Positions 23,074 to 33,269 of a stretch of 64,000 nt of DNA are shown in pieces (within the stretch, counting starts at the first letter, position 1; every line of letters starts with the position of its first letter). The notes below the pieces were generated by a model that saw nothing but the letters and a program-made list of their open reading frames with translations, had not been told where the DNA came from and ran no database searches. A program made the position numbers and the translations under genes. Source of the stretch: Pochonia chlamydosporia 170. Lineage: Eukaryota > Ascomycota > Sordariomycetes > Hypocreales > Clavicipitaceae. The stretch spans positions 5,828,001 through 5,892,000 of the forward strand of contig NC_035791.1 of the NCBI RefSeq assembly GCF_001653235.2. Reading direction: 5' to 3'.

Positions 23074-23892
23074 CTATGTTTCTTGCAAGAACTTGACAGC
23101 CTTGCTTTGCGCCTCGCAGTGGTATTTCTGGCGAATGGAACCAGAAAGCAGTTTGCGTGAGTTGACAAAGTACTCCCGTGAAGTGATATCATCAACTACT
23201 GACAACACCTTTGCAATTTGCTTCAGCTTCGCTAGCTTGTCGTGACACTTAACAACCTGACGGCGTGGCAGATAGGAGTGGGAGATATCAGGGTTCTGGC
23301 TTGACACGCTTGAACCGCCATGTCACTAGCGATGTTGTACAGGATGACAAGCACTGAACCTCCATTCGGCCAAAGGCATGAGGTGACAATATGACTGATT
23401 CGTTCCATGAAGGAAGTCTCCACGGACTGCGTTGGGGTGTTTTTGACACGCGCGGGTAACGCTTCAAAAGTTTAGGGTAGTACTGCATGCCAGCTTGAAC
23501 CTCACTTCTAATATTGGCCACAACGGGTCAATGAAACGACCGAAAAAATAAAATAAAAGATGACGTAGTTCGCTTGGGAACACGGGTTAGAGTCCAATCG
23601 TATGCACTCCGTAAATGGTTTCAGGGATGTCTGCCTGATTGTGTTTGAATAAAATATCTCACCTACGCAGGTAGTTCCTATTGCAACCGAAAGCCACATA
23701 CCATTTGCATCCATCGTTGTGGTCTGTGAAAAGGATCGGGTCGGATGCCGCGGAAAGTTCTGCAATCTCCTCGACACTGAACTCTGCATGCCAAAGCCAT
23801 CCAACCGTTGTAACAGGCCTTAGCTGAGCCTTGACGACAACTAGCCAGAAATAGCACTTAGGAGCCTTGCCTTGACTGAACTGTTGGATCAC
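23074..23892 (-). pseudogene. Possible remnant of an unknown gene
   Basis: Four minus-strand segments look coding and can be ordered: residues including FSVEEIAELSAASDPILF (about 23892-23672), then via a plausible 170 bp intron (donor GTGAGA, acceptor ATTAG at about 23504) EVQAGMQYYPKLLKRYPRV, then after an apparent one-base frameshift near 23455 FMERISHIVTSCLWPNGGS, and finally QIAKVLSVVDDITSREYFV to a stop at 23074. The frameshift and the lack of a good donor before the last piece argue against an intact gene. No domain recognised. Could also be a real gene with an assembly error. Confidence 0.35.
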
Positions 23893-26800
23893 AGCTTGAG
23901 TTTATCTCTTCGTGCGTCCTTGTTATTCGGCGCCTCACGCCACGCCACGAAAGTCAATGATGAGCCACCAACAGACACAAGGCATTTTGCTGTGTCTCGT
24001 CCTCACCTGTTTGTAACAACGCGGGATGCTCCCTCCGTGGTTCATTGATCCATGTTTGTAAGGATGGCCTATATTTCACAAATTTGCGGGGTCTCCTTTG
24101 TTCGGAGTTGCGGCATATTTACTTGCACTGGTTCCCGTGAACAGCAAGACCTGCATTGATGATGTGGTGATACAGTTTGCATCATCACCAGTTACAAAAC
24201 GGACCGTGACCATCTGGACAGCTCCATTGGCGGTAGTATCTGGGGCTAACGCGGTCCGGAATCTGGACACATCACTGCAGCCTGACTGATGAGAACCAAT
24301 GTAATAAGCAAGTCGGGCAGCAGCGAAAGGCGTGGAGTACCCAAGGGTAAAAAAGAGCAGGAGGGTCCATGAAAAATTATGGTGCCTAAAGGTGAATGGG
24401 TTTGATGCGGCTTGCGAGTGTCTAGGTGAGCAAATTTGCTGGTGTTGCAGGAACGTCGCATGGCTCGAGGTGTGGAGCTCGGAAGTCAAACGAGAGCCAT
24501 TTGGTTGCCCACATGTGCGAAGCTTTGGGAATCAGAGTTGAGAGCCATTGAGCACCGAGGGATTCTGAATAAATAAGCCTGTCAAGCTGGCCACGTTGTA
24601 GTCGTGACAAAGAGAGCAATGGTGGCGCAAGACTTGCGCTGTTAATTGGCTCGTCATTAATCATCATCAATATTTCGACAGGGAAGCGAGTTTGCTCTCC
24701 TGACACTTTAGCTCCAGCTTTTGGTTCCCCCGCCGCATCCTAGAACGTGCTGTACTGTGGTGTGCTTGGAATAAGAGATGTTGTCCATCCTTGTGAGGCT
24801 TGGCACTGAACCAAGCTGACGGGATCCAGCATGCGTGGCGTGCACTAACAGGCTCGGATGTTGGGTATCACGGTTGATCTGATGACAGGCCTGCAAGTCA
24901 TTGTGCACCAGCACGCGTTCTCCCGCTCCAGCTCGGGATGTTACACGAACAATATAGCCGTGTTTGCTGGTCATACTTTGTCCCTGTCCGGGATTTGATG
25001 CGATACAGAACTTCTGAGAAGTTTTGTTGTGTTGACTGTCTATCTACAGGGCTCGAGGAGTCCATCGTGTTGCGCCGGAGATGTCGTAAAACAAGGACTG
25101 ACGTGGGCCTGTGCTGAATGTAACATTTGGTCTGCTGAACGCTTCGAACATATGTACCCGAGGGCTGTCGTTGCACCGGTCAATTGCGAGTATTTAGCCC
25201 GAAATTGAGGGCTTAAAGTATCTTGTGTTTTTAGCGAGGAAGATTTCGAAGAGCCAGGCACGAGAGCCGAGAGGGAGCAAGCTGCACCCGACGGAATCCA
25301 ACAAAGATGTCACGGTTGAAGGACAGCCATTTTGTAGGTCTCATCAGAAGCATCTAGGCCCTTGTCAGGCACCATCCAACGAAAAGCCCAGCTATGTTTG
25401 GCTTGTCCAGTCTCGATCGAAGAAGACGGAGGAGCCCCTCACCGATTGCTGGATTGAAAGAGTCAAGCAGGACAGTAAATATAGTGGACCACCTGGGTTC
25501 GGTGTGATTGTCCAGATTATGATGGCTTTGTGGTAGGTCTCAGCTGGTTGGTAGGTTGGGACCGGGAATCAAGCTCAAGAGGGCCTCAGGTGGCATTCTC
25601 ACGGTGGCACGAGGCCTCGATGCTCAACACTTGGGAGCTTCCTGGCATCCTGCCTGTTGGTCGGTCGTTTGGTTGTTGTGGCATATCGACCACCACTTCG
25701 CTCTCCGTCGGCATGGCGTTGGGGGCATCTGGGGCATCAGCCTTGGAAGCCATGAATTATATCTTGGTCCTGGGTCCAGCTCCCCAACGGACTAAAACCT
25801 CCAGCTCCTCAACCCCCGACTTGTCGTTTACGTCAGACTCAACCCTCGATTGTATCGATATCCAACATTGGACGGGGCATACATTCCGGTATGTGCCATG
25901 TTGAACCAAAGAGTGGATGGCTTTCTGGCTGACAGCACCCACAGTCGTAACGTTCAAACAGCCGAGTGGGAACAAGCTTGTTGCGTCACCGGTTGAAAAA
26001 TCTCAAACAACATCAGGCTTTCTTGCTGCGCACCTTTGTTGTGCTCGTGCTTTGCTGATAGACACTTTTTACTTTGCATGGGAAAGTGGACCAAGGTGAC
26101 AAAAGGACGGAGTCTGTTGACCAGACTCGGACTCAGACTCCATTCTCCCAGAAGCTTTCTCAGCCACCCACTCTGAGCACACTTTTGGGCAAGAGCCAAC
26201 TCTGACCAGACGATACTCCCGTCGCAGCTCCTCGATTGATCCTTGATTCCTTCTTGGTTGCTCCTTGGCTGCTCCTTTTGTGGTGACTGCTCCTGCCTTG
26301 CCACCACTGGATAATCGGCCCACCCCACCTTGTTCCTTCCTTTTCGGCAGCGGCTCTTGCCTCTCCTGCAGCGCCTGAGCTTAGCCCAAGCCTGGTCAAA
26401 GCCTGGTCAAAGCCTGTCAGGCGACGACTTGGTCCACTTACAGCGACCGTACCCACTGTTCTGCCACCAATCTGCAACCCCGCATGCCTCAACCTTGGCC
26501 TGTACATGGTCGTCGTTGACGTTGCGTGCTTTGCTTTGCTCTGCTGTCTGGTGCTCGGCCACATAGCTCTTTGAGCAAGATCTTGAGTGCGCGCATTCGG
26601 AGAGGCACCAACCACCAGACTCCTTCACTGCCTCCAATCCGAGACGGTCTTTGCTCCATGTCTTGAGCAAGGGACAGAAAAAAAAAACATCCAACCCTGC
26701 CAGGTTTCAAGGCTCATGCATCTCACGCTGTGAAACATATCTCACGGCCACCCCGACAAATTTTAAGGCCTCAAAGAAGCTCAAGCTTTGCTTTTTTGTC

Positions 26801-27120
26801 TTGACCACAATCAAGCTTTTGACCTTCATCATCCGCCTTGGTGCAAACTGATTCTTGTTGGAATTTTGTTTATTTTCTTCTTCATCTTCCAACTCTCACC
26901 ATACACAACCTCTGTCCGTTTGACGCCGTTGGCAACTTTTTTTCCATATGCGCTGGCAATAAATACCCGCCAGCCAGCTGGTACCAAGAAACCGGCCACA
27001 CGCCATCTTCTCCGACAGCTCCGATTCAGCAATTGTCTCGTGGCAATTACCAATTGTGCCTACACGAATTGCACCTAAAGGAACAAACGTCGCCATTTGG
27101 CGACTCAGTTGGATTCAACA
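23893..27120. other. Long intergenic region upstream of the trehalose gene
   Basis: About 3.2 kb. The 3' part (about 26600-27120) has pyrimidine-rich tracts typical of promoters and long leaders of highly expressed fungal genes. A small duplication of GCCTGGTCAAA occurs at about 26390-26410. Many overlapping frames on both strands in 24.0-26.6 kb are GC-balanced noise; none shows a domain or signal peptide with support. Confidence 0.5.
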
Positions 27121-29847
27121 ATGACGGTCTTCGTCTGCTCGCTGTTTCTCCCAAAGACCATCCAATTCAACCTGCCTGGCACTCCTCCTCGACGTAATAC
27201 GATACGCAGCCGACCCAAGACAACAATTCCACCATCTCAACCACCTGCTGCGCCCGTCACTGAGACTCAACCCAGTCTCTTCAGCCCGCGTCCTGTGATC
27301 ACCCCGCCCCATACTCCGACAGAAGAGACCGAATCGCCAGACCCATTTGCGAACGAAGATGGTCTACGCATACAGTTTCCACACGAGCTCGGCTCGCCCA
27401 CCGATGAGGTTGCCTCAAGTTGGGGAGCTCGTGCTAATCAGCCCTTGTCGCGAGCCAACTCGCCTCCCCCGGCCGCAATTTTCGAAAGAGATAGGACGTT
27501 AGAAAAAGCTCGTGAACTTGGCCGGCGAGGTCTTGTCCAGCCTAAGCCACACATGCGAAGCGACAGCCACGACCGAGTCTTTTCTTCTGCCCCATGGAGA
27601 GTGGTGGATGCCGACCAAGGCAATGGCGGACTGCGCAATGCCGCGGAAGCTGCAGCACGAGATGGAAAGCTTGGGCATTATACTTGGGTGGGAACATTGG
27701 GGATGCCTACCGACGCCCTTGAGGGAACCCAGCAAAAGATCGACATCGAAGATACAATGGCAAACGACTACGATATGATGACAGTGTTCTGCTCTGACAA
27801 GGACTTTGATGGCCACTATAGCCACTTTTGCAAGCAGATCCTATGGCCCGTCTTCCATTACCAGATCCCAGACAACCCCAAGAGCAAGGCTTACGAAGAC
27901 CATTCTTGGAAATATTACGTCAATGTGAATCAGGCCTTTGCCGACAAGATTGTCCAGAACTGGAAGCGTGGAGATGTCATCTGGGTACACGATTACCACT
28001 TACTACTGGTACCCGGAATGGTACGAAAGAAACTTCCCGATGCCAAGATAGGGTTCTTTCTCCACGTTGCCTTCCCATCGTCCGAGGTCTTTCGCTGCCT
28101 CGCTGTTCGCAAAGAGCTTTTGGAGGGCATGCTCGGAGCCAACCTTGTCGGCTTCCAGATCCAGGAATACACCCGCCACTTCCTGCAGACTTGCAGCAGA
28201 ATCCTCAGCGTGGAGGCCACTCCCGAGGGCATCGAAATGGAGGATCGGTTCGTTGATGTCATCAACACAGCTATTGGAATTGACCCCATAAGCTTGGAAA
28301 AGAACCGTGGCGAACAAGACGTCTTGCGATGGCTCAATATTCTTCAGGAGAGATACAAGGGCAAGAAACTCATCGTCGCTCGCGACAAGCTGGATCACGT
28401 CCGTGGCGTGCGCCAGAAACTCTTGGCTTATGAATTGTTCTTGAACAAGAACCCGCAGTGGCGCGAGCACACTGTTTTAATTCAAGTGGCCTTGTCCTCA
28501 AGCCAAAATAGCGACCTGGATGCTACAGTCTCGGATATCGTTACCAGAGTCAACTCCTCTTGGGCTAACCTGGCCTATCAGCCCGTGGTCTATCTCAAAC
28601 AGGATATAGACTATGCGCAGTATCTTGCTCTTCTCACCATCGCTGACGCGCTCATGATCACAAGCCAACGCGAGGGCATGAACCTGACGTCACACGAGTA
28701 CATCTTCTGCCAGGACGGCAAAATCTACCCCAATCGCAAGCATGGCTCACTTATCCTTTCGGAATTCACTGGCACATCTTCGCTGTTTGGTAAAAGCGAG
28801 CTTTCAGTCAATCCATGGGACTACCGCCAGTGTGCGGACGCGATCAAGCAGGCGCTTGAGATGGGTGACGATGAGAAAACGCGCCGGTGGGAAAAGCTCC
28901 ACGAGTCGGTTGCTCGACACACTGGCTCTCACTGGTTTGGGGAGCTACTTTCCCACCTCGACCGTGCTTACGAAGAGCAGCACAAGCGTGCGCAGACATC
29001 GGTGCCCCGACTTTCCATCCCGGACGTCTGCAGTAAGTATGAGGCATCTGGCCGCCGTCTCTTCATGCTTGACTATGAAGGAACTCTGGTCAGTTGGGGG
29101 CCGGTCAACCAGATCATCCCGGTAAGCCCGCAAAGGACTCTTGACGTTCTAAACGATTTACTCCTGGACGATCGCAACATTGTGTACGTCATGTCTGGTC
29201 GTCAACCGGAAGAAGTTGATCGAGTCTTCCGGCGTGTACCTGGTCTGGGTCTCATTGCCGAGAATGGTTGCTTCATTAAGGATTGTGGCTCTGAGAAGTG
29301 GGTTGAGATGTCCGACAGCGCACAAATCGACAACTGGAAGTCTTCGGTCAAGGAAATTTTGCGATATTATCTTGAACGCACCCCTGGTGCGGAGGTTGAG
29401 GAGCGCCACTGCAGCTTGCTGTTTCACTACGACGGTGCAGAAGACCAGGAGGCTGCCGCTCGACTTGCGGCTGACTGTGCTAGTCATGTAAACGATGCCT
29501 GCGAGTCACAACGGGTCCATGCCATTGTGCTGGATGGAACAATTGCGGTAGAGCCAATGGACTGGACCAAGAGTACCGCAGCGCACAAGGTATTCGAAAA
29601 TCTCAACAGCGAGGCTTGTTCGAAAGGCGAGAACAAGAAAGCCGTCGACTTTCTCATGGTTGTTGGCGATGGCAGAGAGGATGAGAAGGTGTTTAAGTGG
29701 GCGAACAAGCTCGAAAAGCGACAGACTGTTGAAAGTGTATTCACTGTCAGTCTGGGCAACAGAAGCACTGAAGCGGCGGCCACACTGACGCAGGGTGTCA
29801 GCGGTGAGTTTATACGGGACTCCTTGCGATATTTAACAGAGCGCTGA
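27121..29847 (+). CDS. Trehalose-6-phosphate synthase complex subunit (Tsl1/Tps3-like), GT20 plus TPP domain
   Basis: Single exon, 908 residues. The N-terminal MTVFVCSLFLPKTIQFNLPG is the conserved start of the fungal regulatory TPS subunits, followed by a low-complexity Pro/Ser linker. A glycosyltransferase 20 domain spans roughly 185-630 (GHYTWVGTLGMPTDAL, VIWVHDYHLLLVPGMV, REGMNLTSHEYIFCQ). A trehalose-phosphatase-like HAD domain follows (FMLDYEGTLVSWG, VMSGRQPEEVDRVF, ENGCFI, VVGDGREDEKVFKW). The HAD motif is DYEGT rather than DYDGT, so the acid/base aspartate is Glu, and the synthase motif reads REGMN instead of RDGMN. Both fit a structural or regulatory subunit rather than the catalytic Tps1 or Tps2. 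It should act in the cytosol in stress and carbon-linked trehalose synthesis. Start at 27121 has a good context (ACA before ATG). Confidence 0.9.
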   Translation: MTVFVCSLFLPKTIQFNLPGTPPRRNTIRSRPKTTIPPSQPPAAPVTETQPSLFSPRPVITPPHTPTEETESPDPFANEDGLRIQFPHELGSPTDEVASSWGARANQPLSRANSPPPAAIFERDRTLEKARELGRRGLVQPKPHMRSDSHDRVFSSAPWRVVDADQGNGGLRNAAEAAARDGKLGHYTWVGTLGMPTDALEGTQQKIDIEDTMANDYDMMTVFCSDKDFDGHYSHFCKQILWPVFHYQIPDNPKSKAYEDHSWKYYVNVNQAFADKIVQNWKRGDVIWVHDYHLLLVPGMVRKKLPDAKIGFFLHVAFPSSEVFRCLAVRKELLEGMLGANLVGFQIQEYTRHFLQTCSRILSVEATPEGIEMEDRFVDVINTAIGIDPISLEKNRGEQDVLRWLNILQERYKGKKLIVARDKLDHVRGVRQKLLAYELFLNKNPQWREHTVLIQVALSSSQNSDLDATVSDIVTRVNSSWANLAYQPVVYLKQDIDYAQYLALLTIADALMITSQREGMNLTSHEYIFCQDGKIYPNRKHGSLILSEFTGTSSLFGKSELSVNPWDYRQCADAIKQALEMGDDEKTRRWEKLHESVARHTGSHWFGELLSHLDRAYEEQHKRAQTSVPRLSIPDVCSKYEASGRRLFMLDYEGTLVSWGPVNQIIPVSPQRTLDVLNDLLLDDRNIVYVMSGRQPEEVDRVFRRVPGLGLIAENGCFIKDCGSEKWVEMSDSAQIDNWKSSVKEILRYYLERTPGAEVEERHCSLLFHYDGAEDQEAAARLAADCASHVNDACESQRVHAIVLDGTIAVEPMDWTKSTAAHKVFENLNSEACSKGENKKAVDFLMVVGDGREDEKVFKWANKLEKRQTVESVFTVSLGNRSTEAAATLTQGVSGEFIRDSLRYLTER

Positions 29848-31069
29848 CTGGAAATTTGTTTAACCAGGAGTACTAAGCTGCCTTCAGAGACTCGGATCTC
29901 TCTAATTATAACAGCACACGCAACTCTATGCGAATCATATTATCAAGCAACGCAAGGCGTTTTGGGTGTGATGGATTTTGAAGTTTTTGTTTTGTTATTT
30001 TGACAAGAGGCATGGCGCACATGGAAATTTTACTGATCCGAACAACGAGGAGGATGGACAGATGTATGTGGCAAAAATATGAGTTGGGCAAACCTGCAAG
30101 ACAACCCACGGCGACGACGAGAAAGAAGCTGCAGAGCCAGCCTCACGGCAAGGCGATGGAAGCATATGGCAAGCATATGGCAAGCATATGGCAAGCACAA
30201 GGATGTAGCGGCTCTCTTACAACGTAAACGGACGAAGGCTTCGGCGATGTAGCTTGGGCCTAAGGTTGAACTTCCGAGAATGGATAGGAGGGAGGAGGAG
30301 AAAAGCGAGTCTGTTAATTTCTCTTGGATATACATGGCTCAAGGCAGTTTCTGTTTATGGGAAGCATAGCAAAGCACGTGGTGCGTAATACCTTAGAGTA
30401 GAGACGACTATACACACAAAGTGCCGCCAATGATGCGCATGTTGTATTTGTAGAGTTCTCTCCGTATACGGGAATAAGCGATGAGGATGTGAAGATCGTG
30501 ATTTGTAGTCTCCGACATCGTCGGGACAGCCGGGATGAGCCTCGCTGGTGTGAGAGGCAATTGGAGCACCGATGAAGCCGGCGACTGTCAATCTGACAGG
30601 GTAAATGCCTGGCATCAGTTGAGTAAGCAGAATTCTGAGGCTGTTCCTCGCCGTAGCGCCCCAGTTCGTATCTCGGCAAAATATTCCATCAATCGATGAA
30701 GTGGCAGTTTCTGGTCGTGTCAGCAACAAAAATGGCGGGGCAATGAATTGTCGCCACGCAACAAAGGGCCAATTGGGACCCCGCAGCCCGACATCGGGGC
30801 CAAGACTGACCTGAACCATTTGATGTTTAGGAAATGGTGCCCAGAGTTAACTTTGCCCAGTCCCCATCTTCAACGGCTAGCTAGCTGAAGCTCTTTTCCT
30901 ACACTTCTGCCGCATCGTCGTCAGCTTGACCCTTTGTCTTGGCACCTTTCTGACGTCCATATAGCTTCTGCAGTTGCTTGCGGTGCTACCACGTCGACAT
31001 TAGACCCTGCATATCCCTTGGTATCACACCTTTCCCGTACTACCAGACCCAATCGATCAATTCGTCACG
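29848..31069. other. Intergenic, with a small tandem repeat
   Basis: About 1.2 kb between two plus-strand genes: 3' region of the trehalose subunit gene, then the aminotransferase promoter. No coding signal; the minus frame 30355-30819 has no domain. An 11-bp tandem repeat is at 30161-30197. Confidence 0.5.
30161..30197. repeat. 11-bp tandem repeat, three copies
   Basis: The unit AGCATATGGCA is present three times head to tail and is followed by the start of a fourth copy (AGCA). The copies are identical, suggesting recent slippage. Confidence 0.8.
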
Positions 31070-32363
31070 ATGGTTGCTTTTCCTCCTCCGCCGGTGAACA
31101 CCATTGACTGGAGCAATGTAGGCTTCAAGGTCCGCGAGGGTGAGTGTTGCAAAATGGCTGAGATGCTGAACTGGCACCTTGCTTAAGAGCTGCCGCGTGT
31201 CTACCAGTGCTTGTCAAGATACTAACCTCACCTCAGTCAACGGCCACATTGAATCGACATACTCCAAGACAACTGGCAAATGGACTCCCCTCCGCTTTGT
31301 CGCCGACCCATTCATGCGCATCCACGGCATGGCACCAGCCCTCAACTACGGCCAACAAGCCTACGAAGGTCTCAAGGCGTTCCGCACTCCCGGCGATCAG
31401 GGCATCACCATCTTCCGCCCAGACCGAAACGCCGTGCGCCTCCAGCACTCTGCCGAAGTAGCTTCCATGCCCGAAGTCCCCGTCGAGACCTTCCTCCAGG
31501 CATGCCGATCTGCGGTTGCCCTCAATGCTGGCTTCGTGCCTCCTCACGAGACTGGCGCCGCGCTCTATGTCCGTCCCCAGCTGTACGGTTCAAGTGCCCA
31601 GCTGGGCCTTGATCCTCCCGAGGAATATACCTTTTGTGTGTTTGTTATTCCTACAGGTGTGTACCACGGTACGCATCCCGTTAAAGCCCTCATCTTGGAC
31701 GAGTTCGATCGCACCGCGCCCAATGGTACCGGCCACGCCAAAGTCGGTGGTAACTATGCGCCTGTTCTGAAATGGAGCGGCAAGGCGAAACGGGAAGGCT
31801 ACGGAATCACACTACATCTCGACAGTGCCAAGCATGAGGAGATTGATGAATTCAGCACCTCTGGCTTCATCGGTGTCATTGCCAATTCTGAAACCGACGT
31901 GACACTTGTGGTCCCTGACTCATCCTGCGTCATAGACAGTGTCACAAGCGATAGTGTGCAGGAAATTGCCAAGAGCTGGGGCTGGAAGGTTGAAAAGCGA
32001 TCTATTAAATACTCCGAAATTCCCAAGTTTAGCGAGGTTTTCGCTGCGGGAACTGCCGCGGCCTTGGTGCCCATCCGAAGCATCACCCGCCGCAAGAGCC
32101 CTGTTAGTGGTTCTCTGCCTGCTGGTGGCCGAGTCACGTCGACGGCTGATGCGGACGTGGTGACGTATATTTCTGATGAGCAGGATGAAGCTGGTCCTAT
32201 TTGCCTGAAATTGTTGACGCATCTCAAGGCGATTCAGCTGGGTAAGGCGAAGGACGAGTTTGGATGGAGATGTGTTGTGGGTGAGAAGGATTTGGATGTG
32301 CAGGGTGCGGTGAGGGAGAAGAATGGTACGGCGACTCCGCAGACGGTTGACCAGATGGATTAG
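31070..32363 (+). CDS. Branched-chain amino-acid aminotransferase, PLP class IV
   Basis: Two exons, 31070-31139 and 31237-32363, 398 residues, with a 97 bp intron (GTGAGT donor, ACTAACC branch, CTCAG acceptor). Fold-type IV aminotransferase features run through it: LNYGQQAYEGLKAFR, IFRPDRNAVRL, the PLP lysine in HAKVGGNYAP, and FAAGTAAALVPI for the phosphate/2-oxoacid site. These enzymes transfer the amino group between Leu/Ile/Val and 2-oxoglutarate. There is no obvious mitochondrial presequence (start MVAFPPPPVNTIDWSNVGF), so a cytosolic isoform is likely, or one serving secondary metabolism, where this shorter subgroup also occurs. No biosynthetic cluster genes flank it. Without the first exon the frame would start at a non-conserved in-frame codon at 31179. 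Confidence 0.9.
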
Positions 32364-32750
32364 GGATGTGAAGAAAATAAAATATGTGAGCCTGTTTCAA
32401 TGACTGTTTGGGGCTGCGGATATTATGCAGATAATGGTATAAGTGATTACGCTTTGACCTGATGGTGCCATGATTTGTACAGAATGTGATCTTGATGCGA
32501 TTCTGCGTGTAATTCAACTGCAGATAATGTAAGACTAAGCGAGTGACACTTGTTGTGTCATATGCACGATATGCTATACTCGTGCGTCAATGTTTGGCGT
32601 CGAGAGTCACAAATCAGGGCACATCAGTTGAGGCATCAGATTGGCCAGTATCAACATCTTAGAGTATGGTCAAGTATATACAAGAAAATGGCGCTTTTTC
32701 CTCCATCATCCCCATTTACTTCACCCCTCATCCAAGCAGATCCCCTTCAC
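32364..32750. other. Convergent intergenic gap
   Basis: About 390 bases between two converging genes. No coding signal; should contain both polyadenylation regions. Confidence 0.5.
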
Positions 32751-33269
32751 TTAAAAAATGCGATACTTGTCAATGGCCGCAGCAAACGCATCATCAATAG
32801 GCTTAATCAACCCCTGCGCAATCGCCTGCAACGCCTCAGGAACCTTGCTGACAACCTTGCCGCTAAAGTCGTCCGTAGCATCCTGCTCCAGCTCCAGGTT
32901 CAGAAGCACAACGGGGCTCAGGATGATGAGCTTGTCAAACTTGGGCTTCGTGTCGACGATGGTCTGCAGGGTCGCCTGGACCGTCTTGCTGAGGTCGCCG
33001 GTTGCGCCTGCGACGGCGAGGGCCTCGTCGAAGGATAGGGGGGCAGACTTGTCGGCGACCTTGGCGGCCGACTTGATCTGCTTGAGGAGCTGGGTGGACT
33101 TGACGGTGATGGGGAGCGCGCCGAGCAGGTCGCCCTTCCAGTTCTTGACGGTGGTGCCTAGGTCAGCGGTCTGGGTGTTGATCTTGGCCATGGCATCGGT
33201 GATGGCTTTGCCGTCGGCGATGGCGGTGGCCGCGAGGGCCATGATGCTGACGAGGGGGGTGAGACGCAT
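32751..33269 (-). CDS. HsbA-like hydrophobic surface-binding / cell wall mannoprotein family protein
   Basis: Single exon, 172 residues. A signal peptide (MRLTPLVSIMALAATAIA) precedes an all-helical domain with the pattern of the hydrophobic surface binding protein A family: repeated IxxLxxxVxxWxGD near residues 30-45 (TADLGTTVKNWKGDLLGA) and a long set of amphipathic helices to the end (KVPEALQAIAQGLIKPIDDA). No cysteine pairs and no GPI signal. Aspergillus HsbA is secreted and adsorbs to hydrophobic surfaces, recruiting polyesterases; relatives occur in insect and plant pathogens. The start at 33269 is chosen because the signal peptide begins there; the frame extends upstream to a poorer start. 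Confidence 0.85.
   Translation of the reverse strand: MRLTPLVSIMALAATAIADGKAITDAMAKINTQTADLGTTVKNWKGDLLGALPITVKSTQLLKQIKSAAKVADKSAPLSFDEALAVAGATGDLSKTVQATLQTIVDTKPKFDKLIILSPVVLLNLELEQDATDDFSGKVVSKVPEALQAIAQGLIKPIDDAFAAAIDKYRIF

Noticed and set aside
24076..24489. 137-residue minus-strand frame with a hydrophobic stretch
   Set aside because: No ATG-linked signal peptide, no domain, overlaps equally long frames on the other strand; treated as noise.
18363..27120. Transposon or centromere-like block
   Set aside because: No transposase, reverse transcriptase, terminal repeats or extreme AT content was seen; only decayed host genes.
31179..31236. Upstream in-frame extension of the aminotransferase main frame
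   Set aside because: It is intron sequence ending in CTAACCTCACCTCAG; the real first exon at 31070-31139 splices cleanly onto 31237.
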